A DNA stretch of 6,908 nt from Acidobacteriota bacterium (lineage in GTDB: Bacteria > Acidobacteriota > Thermoanaerobaculia > Multivoradales > JAHEKO01). The stretch spans positions 1 to 6,908 of the forward strand of contig JAHEKO010000129.1 in the NCBI GenBank assembly GCA_024638355.1, given 5' to 3'. Numbering within the stretch: the stretch's first letter is position 1; every line of letters starts with the position of its first letter. This document shows positions 1-6,908 of the stretch, in pieces. A model generated the notes under the pieces. The model did not search any database. It was not told the DNA's origin and saw only the letters and a list, made by a program, of their open reading frames with translations. The translations under genes were made by a program, and so were the position numbers.

Positions 1-13
1 CCGACGGACGACG

Positions 14-2482
14 CTACTCGTCTTCCGACCAGCTCTGAATGATCGGGTCCCAGTCGACCACGCCGTCGGGCATCCGCTCGCCGGCTTTGGGGACGTAGTG
101 GGCCTCCTGCTGATACCAGGGTAGGGCCATGATCCGCCGCCAGCGCGGGTTGAACGGCTGAGCGGGCTCGGTTCCGGCGACGAACGCCTCGCGGATCGTG
201 CGCTCGGCGCCGAGGCCGGCGAGCATGCCGGTGGCGTATTCGATCTCCTGGAAGACGATGCCGGGGGGCGGGCTGAACTCCTCGGCGGGGTGGATCCAGC
301 CGTCCTCGAGGCCGGCCGCGACCAGCTCGCGCCAGATCGGCAGCGCCGCCGTGGCTCCGGTCATATTACGGCCGATCGACTTCTTCACGTCATGACCGAC
401 CCAGACGAGGATCGAGTATCTGGGCGTCAGACCGGGGAACCAGGCATCGGAGTTGTCGTCGGTGGTTCCGGTCTTCCCGGCCAACGCCGCCTCGATGCCG
501 TTTGCCGAGGCGGCCGTGCCGCGGTCGACGACGCCCTCCAGGGTGTGCGCCAGGACGAACGCCAGCTCGGGGTCCATCGCCTTGTGGGCGGTGAGGCCGT
601 GCTGCTCGAGCAGGTTGCCGTTGGGCTCGCTGACGCTCTCGATCAGGTAGGGCCGGACGTAGAGGCCCTGGTTGGCGAATACCGCGTAGGCGGCGGCCAT
701 CTCGAGCGGCGTCAGGTCGACGGCGCCGAGCGCCAGGCTGGGGAAGGGATGGAGGTCGGACTCGATGCCGCAGCGGCGCGCGAAGTCGATCACCTGCTGG
801 GCGCCGATCATGTCCATCAGCTTGACCATCGAGACGTTGAACGACTCCTCGATCGCCCGCCGCAGGGTGGTGATGCCGTAGTACTTCCGGTAGTAGTTGC
901 GCGGGCTGTAGGGCGGCTCGCCGGGAATGGCCGGGAAGGCGACCGGGGCGTCGTAGAGCGTGTCGGCCGCGGTGTAGCCCATCTCGAGCGCCGCGCCGAA
1001 GACGAACGGCTTGAACGCCGAGCCGACCTGGCGACGCGCCTGGGTGACGCGGTTGAACTTGCTGCGGTCGAAGTCCCAGCCGCCGACCATCGCGCGGACC
1101 GCGCCGGTGGCCGACTCCAGAACGACGACGGCCCCCTCGATCTCGGGCTCTTGCTCGAGCATCAGGACCGGGTCGCCGTTCTCCTCCGCGCCGGCTTCGA
1201 AGCGGAACCAGGCGACGTCGCCGGCGCGCAGGAGCTGCCGCGGCGAGCTCTTGCCCGTCCAGCGAATGCCCGCCGGCGTCAGCTCGTGGGTTTCGCCCCC
1301 CATGCGGATCCGCGCCGCCGAGCGCGTCGCCGAGAGAACCACGCCCTGGTTCCACATCCCCGGCCGCAGATCGAGCCGAGTCCACGACGGCAGCTCGACG
1401 GCCTCGAGGTCGTCGCTCTCGATCGTGTCGATCGGTCCGCGGTAGCCGCGCATGTGGTCGAGCCGCAGCAGTCCGGAGCGCAGGGCCTCCTGGGCACGGG
1501 CCTGGATCACGGAGTCGAGGGTCGTATGGACCTGGAGGCCTTTCTCGAGCAGCCCCTTGCTGCCGTACCGCGATTCCAGATCCTTGCGGATCTCCTCGGC
1601 GAAGTAGGGCGCCTTCTCGATCGCCTCGCTGTGGGTCACGACCTCGAGCGGCTGGCGGCTCGCCACGTCGTAGTCGGCGGCCGTGATGAACCCTTCCTCC
1701 TGCATCCGGCGCAGCACGTAGTTGCGCCGGTTGACCACCAGGTCGGGCCGCCGGTAGGGGCTGTAGGCGCTCGGCCGCTGGGGTATGCCGGCCAGGGTGG
1801 CCGCCTCGGTCAGCGACAGGTCGGGCACGTCCTTGTCGAAGTAGGCGCGGGCGGCCGCGGCCATGCCGTAGTTGCCGTGACCCATGAACATCAGGTTGCA
1901 GTAGAGGGTGATGATCTGCTGCTTGCTGTAGCGCTTCTCCAGCTCCACCGCCAGGAGCGCCTCCTCGATCTTGCGCCGCCACTTCTTCTCCGGCGACAGG
2001 AAGAGGTTCCGCGCCAGCTGCATGGTGATGGTGGAGCCACCCATCGCGTAGCGCCCCTGCATGAGGTTCTTGAAGACCGCGCGCAGCACGCCCTGGATGT
2101 CGACACCGCCGTGTTGCAGGAAGTTGGCGTCTTCGGCGGCGAGGATGGCCTGTTCGAGCAGCGGCGGCACTTCGCCCTCGACCAGCATCACCCGGCGCTC
2201 GCGGGCGTAGGTGGCGAACTCTTCCCGCTCCCGATCGAAGAGACGGGTGATCCTGCCGGGCTCGAAGTCGGCGACGGATTCCACCTTGGGCACCCGGATG
2301 ACCGCCGCCAATCCGACGCCGGCCAGGGCGCCGACCGCCAGCACCAGCAGGATCGGCACGCTCCAGTAGATCGCCAGGCGGTGCCCGCGCTTCAGCGCGA
2401 GCCTGCGCCGGCGCCGCGGTTTCGATGCGCCCCGGGCAGGTTTCGCGGGCTGCCCGTCGGGCGGGATCGGATCGAAGCGCAC
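14..2482 (-). CDS. mrcA: Bifunctional class A penicillin-binding protein, PBP1A type (peptidoglycan glycosyltransferase/transpeptidase)
   Basis: This enzyme polymerises lipid II into glycan strands and cross-links the stem peptides; it is anchored in the inner membrane and acts in the periplasm. The 822-aa protein has a basic cytoplasmic start (RRRRR near residue 23) and one membrane segment at about 37-62. A GT51 glycosyltransferase domain follows at about 75-250, with the catalytic glutamate E117 in AAEDANF and the conserved GGSTITMQLARN stretch at 148-159, then KIEEALLAVELEKR. An OB-like insert at about 340-450 is typical of PBP1A rather than PBP1B. The transpeptidase domain has all three motifs: S488-x-x-K491 (GSAFKPF), S547-F-N549 and K670-T-G-T673. 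Length is normal for the family. About 90 residues after the transpeptidase core are rich in Pro and Trp and end acidic. The start is GTG at 2480-2482, with no Shine-Dalgarno sequence but a TATAAT box just upstream. The upstream neighbour on the same strand is a secreted protein of unknown function. Family assignment is very secure; the 1A subtype and symbol are inferred from the insert. Confidence 0.96.
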   Translation of the reverse strand: MRFDPIPPDGQPAKPARGASKPRRRRRLALKRGHRLAIYWSVPILLVLAVGALAGVGLAAVIRVPKVESVADFEPGRITRLFDREREEFATYARERRVMLVEGEVPPLLEQAILAAEDANFLQHGGVDIQGVLRAVFKNLMQGRYAMGGSTITMQLARNLFLSPEKKWRRKIEEALLAVELEKRYSKQQIITLYCNLMFMGHGNYGMAAAARAYFDKDVPDLSLTEAATLAGIPQRPSAYSPYRRPDLVVNRRNYVLRRMQEEGFITAADYDVASRQPLEVVTHSEAIEKAPYFAEEIRKDLESRYGSKGLLEKGLQVHTTLDSVIQARAQEALRSGLLRLDHMRGYRGPIDTIESDDLEAVELPSWTRLDLRPGMWNQGVVLSATRSAARIRMGGETHELTPAGIRWTGKSSPRQLLRAGDVAWFRFEAGAEENGDPVLMLEQEPEIEGAVVVLESATGAVRAMVGGWDFDRSKFNRVTQARRQVGSAFKPFVFGAALEMGYTAADTLYDAPVAFPAIPGEPPYSPRNYYRKYYGITTLRRAIEESFNVSMVKLMDMIGAQQVIDFARRCGIESDLHPFPSLALGAVDLTPLEMAAAYAVFANQGLYVRPYLIESVSEPNGNLLEQHGLTAHKAMDPELAFVLAHTLEGVVDRGTAASANGIEAALAGKTGTTDDNSDAWFPGLTPRYSILVWVGHDVKKSIGRNMTGATAALPIWRELVAAGLEDGWIHPAEEFSPPPGIVFQEIEYATGMLAGLGAERTIREAFVAGTEPAQPFNPRWRRIMALPWYQQEAHYVPKAGERMPDGVVDWDPIIQSWSEDE

Positions 2483-2488
2483 GGCCGG

Positions 2489-2494
2489 ATTATA
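2489..2494 (-). promoter_or_regulatory. Candidate -10 box for a leaderless PBP1A transcript
   Basis: Read on the minus strand, this is a perfect TATAAT followed by six bases (CCGGCC) and then the GTG start. Taking the -10 element as -12 to -7, position +1 falls at 2482, the G of the GTG. No Shine-Dalgarno sequence exists in this interval, which fits a leaderless mRNA. The -35 region is poor: CTTTCT at 17-bp spacing matches only 2 of 6 consensus bases. In such GC-rich DNA a perfect TATAAT is uncommon by chance, but transcription from here is inferred, not shown. Confidence 0.45.
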
Positions 2495-2534
2495 GAGGCG
2501 CCGGCTCGTGAAGAAAGCCGGTGAGAAGAGCAGG

Positions 2535-3554
2535 CTAGGGCAGGCGCCTCAGATACTGGCGGCTGCTCTCTCTCCAGGTCTCGCCCTGGTCGAAGCTGAT
2601 CTCCATCAGTGCCTCGAAGGAGTCGGCCTCGACGTTCTCGTGGGTGAAGCGCACGACGAGGGTCCTGCCGTCGGGCATTTTCTTTGGACGCGACGTGATC
2701 ACCTCGCGCTCCAAGCCCCCGGAGAGGATCCAGAGCTGACCGTTCTGGTTGGTGTCAACCAGGTACCAGGTCTCTTCTTCGATGCTGTAGAAGACCAGGG
2801 TCTTGCTGATCGAGCCGAGCTCAGGTGCGTCGTGGGTCAGCAGCACCAGCCGCCCCGGGAGGAGCCACTCGGCGTGATTTCGCCATTCGGTCGTGCGGGC
2901 GACGCCGCCCTCGGGGTCGAAGTCCTCGGCGCGAACGTGCCAGCTGCCGAGGGCGTACTCGAGGCGGCGCAGTGCTTCCGGTGGAAGCGGCGGCAGCGCC
3001 GCCGGCGCCAGGACATCCTGCAGGGCGCTCGGCGAGTGGGCGGCGATATGCCGCCGAAGCTGCTCCGCCCGGGAGACGACCTGATCCCCCTCCCGGCTCT
3101 CGTAGAGCACCGGTGGACCGGGGTGGTCGTCGGCGAAGAAAAGTGAGGTGCTGTCGCCTTCGGCCGACTCGACCCGGTAGAGCCACCCCTCCAGGCGGCC
3201 GAGAGCGGTGAACAGGGTCCGGCGCTCGCGGCGGGCCGTGGCGGCCGGGAAGCTGGCGTGGTCGCGGAGCTCGATCCAGGAGGAAGTGCCTTCGGTAGGA
3301 TGGCCGACCGGCCGCCAGGCCTCGTCGAGCAGGCGGTTCGAGAAGGTCATCTCCTCGTCGTCCGCCGCCTTGACCCGCATGACCGACAGGCTCTGGCCGT
3401 GCGGCGTCCAGGTCTTGGTGACGATCTCGAGGCCTTCCTGGAAAGCGTCGCGGATCTGCTCGGCGCGGTAGGGGGTGGGAAGCGTCTCGGCGGCGAGCGG
3501 CGCGCCCAGAAGGACGGCGATCGACGCCAGAATGGGACCGGGATTCGACTGCAT
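2535..3554 (-). CDS. Secreted protein of unknown function with a C-terminal lipocalin-like (DUF1579-like) domain
   Basis: A 339-aa protein I cannot name. Residues 1-22 look like a signal peptide: a hydrophobic stretch (PILASIAVLLGAPLAA) with likely cleavage after A22, although the n-region lacks a positive charge, so export is probable rather than certain. Residues 25-155 form a first domain ending in LGRLEGWLYRVE, a beta-rich pattern. A Pro/Ala-rich linker at about 182-193 leads to a second domain (about 196-338) opening with LEYALGSWHV and ending with MEISFDQGETWRES. That Gly-x-Trp start and closing strand resemble DUF1579-like calycin beta barrels, which often bind small hydrophobic ligands; the resemblance is from memory and the ligand is unknown. 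The ATG at 3552-3554 is chosen because it has a well-spaced AGGAG and starts the signal peptide. The frame stays open upstream to 4016, but that extension is low-complexity and overlaps an opposite gene. The stop lies 52 bp before the PBP1A gene on the same strand, so co-transcription is possible. No catalytic motif is visible. Confidence 0.8.
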   Translation of the reverse strand: MQSNPGPILASIAVLLGAPLAAETLPTPYRAEQIRDAFQEGLEIVTKTWTPHGQSLSVMRVKAADDEEMTFSNRLLDEAWRPVGHPTEGTSSWIELRDHASFPAATARRERRTLFTALGRLEGWLYRVESAEGDSTSLFFADDHPGPPVLYESREGDQVVSRAEQLRRHIAAHSPSALQDVLAPAALPPLPPEALRRLEYALGSWHVRAEDFDPEGGVARTTEWRNHAEWLLPGRLVLLTHDAPELGSISKTLVFYSIEEETWYLVDTNQNGQLWILSGGLEREVITSRPKKMPDGRTLVVRFTHENVEADSFEALMEISFDQGETWRESSRQYLRRLP

Positions 3555-3562
3555 CTCAGGCT

Positions 3563-3567
3563 CTCCT
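3563..3567 (-). promoter_or_regulatory. Ribosome binding site that fixes the start of the secreted unknown protein
   Basis: The minus strand reads AGGAG, then eight bases, then ATG. This is the best Shine-Dalgarno site in the window. It supports the start at 3554 over any of the upstream in-frame starts that would add up to 154 low-complexity residues. Confidence 0.75.
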
Positions 3568-3584
3568 GGAAGTGAGCTTACTCC

Positions 3585-3636
3585 CGGGGGTACGGACCGT
3601 CGGGGTACCGGGTTGCGTCCGGGTATTGGGTGCGTT
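3585..3636. repeat. Three imperfect tandem copies of a 16-18 bp unit upstream of the secreted-protein gene
   Basis: On the plus strand the copies are CGGGGGTACGGACCGT (3585-3600), CGGGGTACCGGGTTGCGT (3601-3618) and CCGGGTATTGGGTGCGTT (3619-3636). Shared core: GGGTAyyGGGTTGCGT, with drift and a one-base indel; the first copy is the most diverged. The array sits about 30-80 bp upstream of the minus-strand start at 3554, where an operator or activator site could lie. It could also be chance similarity in a G-rich stretch. No function is shown. Confidence 0.45.
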
Positions 3637-3644
3637 GGATTCGC

Positions 3645-3735
3645 CCGGGGCGGCCCCGGCTGCCGCGCGGGTATCCCGCCGGTGCTCGGGCTGCGACCGC
3701 GCGCAGCCGCTGCGCGCCGGCGGGAGCCCTCCCGC
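3645..3735. other. Run of four perfect GC-rich inverted repeats in the divergent intergenic region
   Basis: Four perfect inverted repeats follow each other: CCGGGGC/GCCCCGG at 3645-3659 (7-bp arms, 1-nt centre), GCGGG/CCCGC at 3667-3679 (5-bp arms, TAT loop), GCGCGCAG/CTGCGCGC at 3699-3717 (8-bp arms, CCG loop) and GCGGGAG/CTCCCGC at 3720-3735 (7-bp arms, 2-nt centre). None is followed by a T tract on either strand, so they do not look like intrinsic terminators, and both flanking genes point away. They may be protein-binding palindromes or a folded 5' leader; part of the signal may come from high GC alone. The rest of the gap, 3736-3837, holds no feature I can support apart from weak purine-rich sites next to the gene at 3838. 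Confidence 0.45.
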
Positions 3736-3837
3736 GCTGCCTCCCTCCCACCTCGGGTGAGCCAACCGCACCTACTACCTGCATCCGGCTGCGCTTGCCC
3801 GTCCTTGCGGCCGGTGATAGGAAGTAGCGCGGAGCGG

Positions 3838-4338
3838 ATGGTGGAGAACCCTGCCGAAGAGCCACGAGGAGCGCAGCCCGAAGGCGCCACGCCGGCGCCC
3901 TTCGACGACGCCCCCCACGATCCGGCCGCGCTCAAGGGGTGCAGCCGGCCGATCCTGATCGGCTGTGCCGCCACCGTGCTCATCGGCGCGCTGCTCTTCC
4001 TGCTGCTGATCGTCAAAGCGAAGGATCTCTTCCTGTGGGCCTACGAGGTCAACGCGCGGCAGATCCTCGCCAACCTTCCGCCGGACGTCACCGCGGAGGA
4101 CGAGGAGCGCCTGCGCCGCGCCCTGGACGCCGCGTCGCAGGCGGTGACCGAGGGACGCATCGACATGAGCGGGCTGCAGGACCTGCAGCGCGCGCTCGGC
4201 CTGGCCAGCAAGCGCGAGGTGAGCCGCCAGGACGTCCTGGAGGCGATCGAAGCGCTCGAGCGCCTCGCCGCCACCCCCGCTCCGGCGGACTCGCCGGCCC
4301 CCCAGCGCGGCCCGCCGATCGACGCGACGACCACCTGA
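3838..4338 (+). CDS. Small single-pass membrane protein of unknown function, first gene of the uvrB-uvrC cluster
   Basis: A 166-aa protein I do not recognise by name. Residues 1-37 are acidic, Pro/Ala-rich and probably disordered. One strong transmembrane helix spans about 39-59 ([22 protein letters not shown]), flanked by Lys/Arg on both sides, with Cys35 and Cys43 at its N-terminal end. Residues 67-145 look helical and charged: [19 protein letters not shown], then [15 protein letters not shown] and a helix rich in Glu and Leu. The tail from about 146 is Pro/Ala/Thr-rich. No catalytic motif is visible. The frame is open upstream to 3475, but that part is low-complexity and lacks a good start. 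The ATG at 3838 has AGGAAG 13 nt away and GGAG only 3 nt away; GTG at 3841, one codon later, has GGAG at 6 nt and may be the true start. The stop overlaps the uvrB start by one base, so it is probably co-expressed with uvrB. A repair role would be inference from position only. Confidence 0.75.
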   Translation: MVENPAEEPRGAQPEGATPAPFDDAPHDPAALKGCSRPILIGCAATVLIGALLFLLLIVKAKDLFLWAYEVNARQILANLPPDVTAEDEERLRRALDAASQAVTEGRIDMSGLQDLQRALGLASKREVSRQDVLEAIEALERLAATPAPADSPAPQRGPPIDATTT

Positions 4339-4340
4339 TG
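4336..4340 (+). promoter_or_regulatory. TGATG stop/start overlap coupling the membrane-protein gene to uvrB
   Basis: The TGA stop (4336-4338) and the uvrB ATG (4338-4340) share one base. No Shine-Dalgarno sequence precedes this ATG (the bases before it read ACGACCACC), so uvrB translation probably depends on ribosomes terminating on the upstream gene. Confidence 0.65.
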
Positions 4341-6329
4341 GACCGCTTCGAGCTCGTCTCGCCCTTCAGCCCGCAGGGCGACCAACCCCAGGCGATCCGG
4401 CGGCTGGTCGAAGGCATCCGCCGCGGCGAGCGCGAGCAGGTGCTGCTGGGCGTCACCGGCTCCGGCAAGACCTTCTCGGTTGCCAAGATCGTCGAGGAGG
4501 TCAATCGCCCGACGCTCGTCCTGTCCCACAACAAGACGCTCGCGGCGCAGCTCTTCCAGGAGTTCAGGAGCTTCTTCCCGGGCAGCGCGGTCGAATACTT
4601 CGTCTCCTACTACGACTACTACCAGCCCGAGGCCTACGTCCCGCAGAGCGACACCTACATCGAGAAGGAGACCACGATCAACGAGCAGATCGATCGTCTC
4701 CGCCTGCGCGCGACCAAGGCGCTGTTCGAGCGGCGGGACGTCCTGGTCGTGGCCTCGGTGTCGTGCATCTACGGCCTCGGCTCGCCCGAGTCGTTCTACG
4801 GCATGCTCTACTTCTTCACCCTCGGCGACGACCGGGGGATGGAGGAGGCGCTGCGCCGCCTGGTCGACATGCAGTACGAGCGCACGCCGCTCGACCTCTT
4901 CCCGGGCAGCTTTCGCGCCCGCGGCGATGTCCTCGAGATCCTGCCGGCCTACGAGGAGCGCGGTGTGCGGGTCGAGTACTTCGGCGACGAGATCGAGCGC
5001 ATCAGCCGCTTCGACGTCCTGCGTGGCGACGCGCTCGAAGAGGTCGAGCGGATCGGCATCTTCCCCAAGACGCACTACGTCACGCCGCGCGAACGCCGGC
5101 TGAACGCGATCGAGACGATCGGGGTCGAGCTCAAGGAGCGCCTCGACGTGCTCGAGAGGGAGGAGAAGCTGCTCGAGCGGCAGCGGCTCGAGCAGCGCAC
5201 CCGCTTCGACCTCGAGATGCTGCGCGAGATCGGTTTCTGCCACGGCATCGAGAACTACTCGCGCCACCTCTCCGGTCGCGCCCCCGGCGAGCCGCCGCCG
5301 ACCCTGCTCGACTATCTGCCCGACGACTTCCTGTTGATCGTCGACGAGAGCCACCAGACGATTCCCCAGGTGCGCGGCATGTACCATGGCGACCGCTCGC
5401 GCAAGCAGACCCTGGTCGATTTCGGGTTTCGCCTGCCGAGCGCCCTCGACAACCGGCCGCTGACCTTCGAGGAGTTCGACCAGCGCGTCGGCCAGCGCCT
5501 CTACATCTCGGCGACTCCGGGGCCGTGGGAGCTGGAGCGTACCGGCGGCGTCTTCGTCGAGCAGGTGGTGCGGCCGACCGGCCTGCTCGACCCGGCGATC
5601 GAAGTGCATCCCGCTCGCGGCCAGGTCGATCACCTGGTCGGCGAGATCCGCACCGTGGTCGACCGCGGCGAGCGCGTTCTGGTGACCACGCTCACCAAGC
5701 GCATGGCGGAGGAGCTGACCCAGTATCTGACCGAGCTCGATCTGCGAGTGCGCTACCTGCACAGCGACATCGACACCCTGGAACGCGTCGAGATCATCAC
5801 CTCCCTGCGGCGCGGTGAGTTCGACATCCTGGTCGGGATCAACCTGCTGCGCGAAGGCCTCGACCTGCCCGAGGTTTCGCTGGTCGCCATCCTCGATGCC
5901 GACAAGGAGGGCTTCCTGCGTAGCGAAACGTCGCTGATCCAGACGTCCGGCCGCGCGGCGCGGAACGTCGAAGGGCGGGTCATCTTCTACGCCGACCGGG
6001 TGACGCACTCGATGCAGCGGGCCCTCGACGAGACCGAGCGTCGCCGGGAGCGGCAGCGGGCGTACAACGAGGAGCACGGCATCGAGCCGCGGACGATTCT
6101 CAAAGACATCCACAGCCCGCTGGTCCAGATGAGCAACCTCGACTACTTCGCGGCCGCCACCGGCCCCGCTCTGGAGGTCGCCGAGGAGTCCGATCTACCG
6201 CTCGGCGAGCGCGTGAAGCGCCTCGAGAAGGAGATGAAGGCCGCGGCCAAGCGCCTCGAGTTCGAGGAGGCGGCGGTGCTGCGCGACAAGCTCAGGGAGC
6301 TCAAGGAGCTTCAGATCTACACGGGCTGA
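4338..6329 (+). CDS. uvrB: UvrB, damage-verification subunit of the UvrABC excinuclease
   Basis: UvrB receives damaged DNA from UvrA, verifies the lesion with a beta hairpin inserted between the strands, and recruits UvrC; it acts in the cytoplasm in nucleotide excision repair. The 663-aa protein has normal family length and full colinearity. Visible landmarks are Walker A GVTGSGKT (38-45), the tyrosine-rich beta hairpin [12 protein letters not shown] (91-102) and Walker B DESH (336-339). After these come motif III SAT (391-393), motif [12 protein letters not shown] (499-509), and motif [10 protein letters not shown] (535-542) with its arginine fingers. A C-terminal UVR coiled-coil domain (about 624-658, [19 protein letters not shown]) is the UvrC/UvrA contact. 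The start ATG gives the expected [19 protein letters not shown]-terminus; the frame is open further upstream, but that would overlap the previous gene. The start lacks a Shine-Dalgarno site and overlaps the previous stop. uvrC follows after 8 nt. All key residues are intact. Confidence 0.98.
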   Translation: MDRFELVSPFSPQGDQPQAIRRLVEGIRRGEREQVLLGVTGSGKTFSVAKIVEEVNRPTLVLSHNKTLAAQLFQEFRSFFPGSAVEYFVSYYDYYQPEAYVPQSDTYIEKETTINEQIDRLRLRATKALFERRDVLVVASVSCIYGLGSPESFYGMLYFFTLGDDRGMEEALRRLVDMQYERTPLDLFPGSFRARGDVLEILPAYEERGVRVEYFGDEIERISRFDVLRGDALEEVERIGIFPKTHYVTPRERRLNAIETIGVELKERLDVLEREEKLLERQRLEQRTRFDLEMLREIGFCHGIENYSRHLSGRAPGEPPPTLLDYLPDDFLLIVDESHQTIPQVRGMYHGDRSRKQTLVDFGFRLPSALDNRPLTFEEFDQRVGQRLYISATPGPWELERTGGVFVEQVVRPTGLLDPAIEVHPARGQVDHLVGEIRTVVDRGERVLVTTLTKRMAEELTQYLTELDLRVRYLHSDIDTLERVEIITSLRRGEFDILVGINLLREGLDLPEVSLVAILDADKEGFLRSETSLIQTSGRAARNVEGRVIFYADRVTHSMQRALDETERRRERQRAYNEEHGIEPRTILKDIHSPLVQMSNLDYFAAATGPALEVAEESDLPLGERVKRLEKEMKAAAKRLEFEEAAVLRDKLRELKELQIYTG

Positions 6330-6337
6330 GCGCCGCG

Positions 6338-6908
6338 ATGGACCGCGCCCTCGAAAAGCGAATCCGCCGACTACCCGACCGTCCCGGGATCTACGTATTC
6401 CTGGACGGCGAGGGCCAGGCGCTCTACGTCGGCAAGGCGAAGTCGCTGCGCAAGCGCGTCGTCAACTACCTGAGCGGCGACCGCGAGCCGCGGCTGGCGG
6501 CCATGGTGGCGGACGCCGCCGATCTCGACTTCGTGGTCACCGATAGCGAGGCCGAAGCGCTGCTGCTCGAGAACAACTGGATCAAGCAGAAGCGGCCGCG
6601 CTACAACATCCTTCTGCGCGACGACAAGACCTACCCCTACCTCAAGCTGACCCGTGACGAGTACCCGCGCATCGCTTTCACTCGCCGTATCCGCGACGAC
6701 GGCGCCGAGTACTTCGGGCCCTTTCTGCCGGGCGGTCTGGCGCGCAAGGCGATCAAGCTCGTGCAGAGTCTCTTTCAGATTCGCGTCTGCTCGATCGAGA
6801 TCGACGGCAAGCTGCCGAGACCCTGTCTGTACTACGACATGCGGCGCTGCCTCGGACCCTGCGTCGACGGGTTGACGACGCTCGACGAGTACCGCGCGGC
6901 GACCGCCG
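6338..6908 (+). CDS. uvrC: UvrC, dual-incision nuclease subunit of the UvrABC excinuclease (5' part, cut by window end)
   Basis: UvrC cuts the damaged strand on both sides of the lesion in the UvrB-DNA complex: the N-terminal GIY-YIG domain makes the 3' cut and the C-terminal RNase H-like domain the 5' cut. Only 190 codons are in the window and the frame is still open at its edge, so the UVR, RNase H-like and helix-hairpin-helix parts lie beyond it. The GIY-YIG domain is clear: PGIY (16-19), LYVGKAKSLRKR (29-40) with the probable catalytic Arg40, and the metal-binding Glu78 in LLLENNWIKQKRPRYNI. Then come DDKTYPYLKL and a cysteine cluster C151, C163, C171 and C175 with spacing 12-8-4, the same spacing as the reported [4Fe-4S] cysteines of E. 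coli UvrC. The ATG is 8 nt after the uvrB stop with no Shine-Dalgarno sequence at proper distance; re-initiation after uvrB is likely. The remaining length cannot be judged here. Confidence 0.97.
   Translation, partial: MDRALEKRIRRLPDRPGIYVFLDGEGQALYVGKAKSLRKRVVNYLSGDREPRLAAMVADAADLDFVVTDSEAEALLLENNWIKQKRPRYNILLRDDKTYPYLKLTRDEYPRIAFTRRIRDDGAEYFGPFLPGGLARKAIKLVQSLFQIRVCSIEIDGKLPRPCLYYDMRRCLGPCVDGLTTLDEYRAATA

Noticed and set aside
2501..2521. Inverted repeat CCGGC/GCCGG between the secreted-protein gene and PBP1A, considered as a terminator
   Set aside because: The stem is only 5 bp with an 11-nt loop and no T tract; it is expected by chance in this composition.
290..2524. A 744-codon open frame antisense to the PBP1A gene
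   Set aside because: It is the shadow of a GC-rich coding gene: its composition is low-complexity (Arg, Gly, Val, Asp, Leu) with no recognisable domain, and the opposite strand encodes an intact PBP with all catalytic motifs.
3795..3823. Possible promoter for the membrane protein-uvrB operon (TTGCCC with GATAGG)
   Set aside because: The -10 matches only about half the consensus and the spacing is 15 bp, and it would overlap the candidate ribosome binding site.
3475..3837. An upstream extension of the membrane-protein frame
   Set aside because: It overlaps the start of the secreted-protein gene and crosses the repeat-rich gap, with low-complexity composition and no sensible start.
3578..3865. 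A 95-codon minus-strand frame in the intergenic gap ending in repeated Tyr-Pro-Asp
   Set aside because: The repeated residues just reflect the DNA tandem repeats; the composition is random-like and there is no good ribosome binding site.
3555..4016. A 154-residue N-terminal extension of the secreted protein
   Set aside because: It is Pro/Arg/Gly-rich low complexity, overlaps the opposite membrane-protein gene, and would bury a signal peptide that has its own Shine-Dalgarno site.
4041..6113. A 690-codon open frame antisense to uvrB and the membrane-protein gene
   Set aside because: Its sequence is a repetitive-looking Asp/Val/Leu/Arg-rich shadow with no domain, opposite an intact UvrB.

Overview
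This is a GC-rich (roughly two-thirds G+C or more) bacterial chromosomal window. It holds five protein-coding genes in two divergent groups around a gene-free gap of about 280 bp. The long open frames antisense to the real genes, the G/C-ending codons and the style of the UvrB and PBP1A proteins suggest a GC-rich Gram-negative lineage. Acidobacteriota-like (Thermoanaerobaculia type) is my best guess, with low confidence because no marker gene for taxonomy is present. There are no tRNA or rRNA genes, CRISPR arrays, insertion sequences or phage genes that I can recognise.

Left half, minus strand (14-3554): a secreted protein of unknown function (339 aa, signal peptide, C-terminal domain resembling lipocalin-like DUF1579 proteins) is followed 52 bp downstream by a class A penicillin-binding protein of the PBP1A type (822 aa). 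The PBP gene starts with GTG. It has no ribosome binding site but has a perfect TATAAT box placed so that transcription would begin at the start codon, so it may be expressed from a leaderless mRNA.

Central gap (3555-3837): this carries a Shine-Dalgarno site for the minus-strand gene, three imperfect tandem copies of a 16-18 bp unit just upstream of that gene, and a run of four perfect GC-rich inverted repeats between 3645 and 3735. The promoters of both gene groups must lie here or close by, but I cannot place them convincingly.

Right half, plus strand (3838 to the window end): a small single-pass membrane protein of unknown function, uvrB, and the first 190 codons of uvrC, tightly packed (1-nt overlap, then an 8-nt gap). 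UvrB and UvrC are consecutive components of nucleotide excision repair: UvrB is the damage-verifying helicase-like subunit and UvrC the dual-incision nuclease. Neither has a good Shine-Dalgarno site, so translational coupling along the operon is likely. 

Most of the window is ordinary housekeeping sequence (cell-wall synthesis and DNA repair). I see no clear novel multi-gene system. The points most worth a second look are the unknown membrane protein coupled to uvrB-uvrC, the leaderless PBP1A start, and the repeats and hairpins of the divergent intergenic region.
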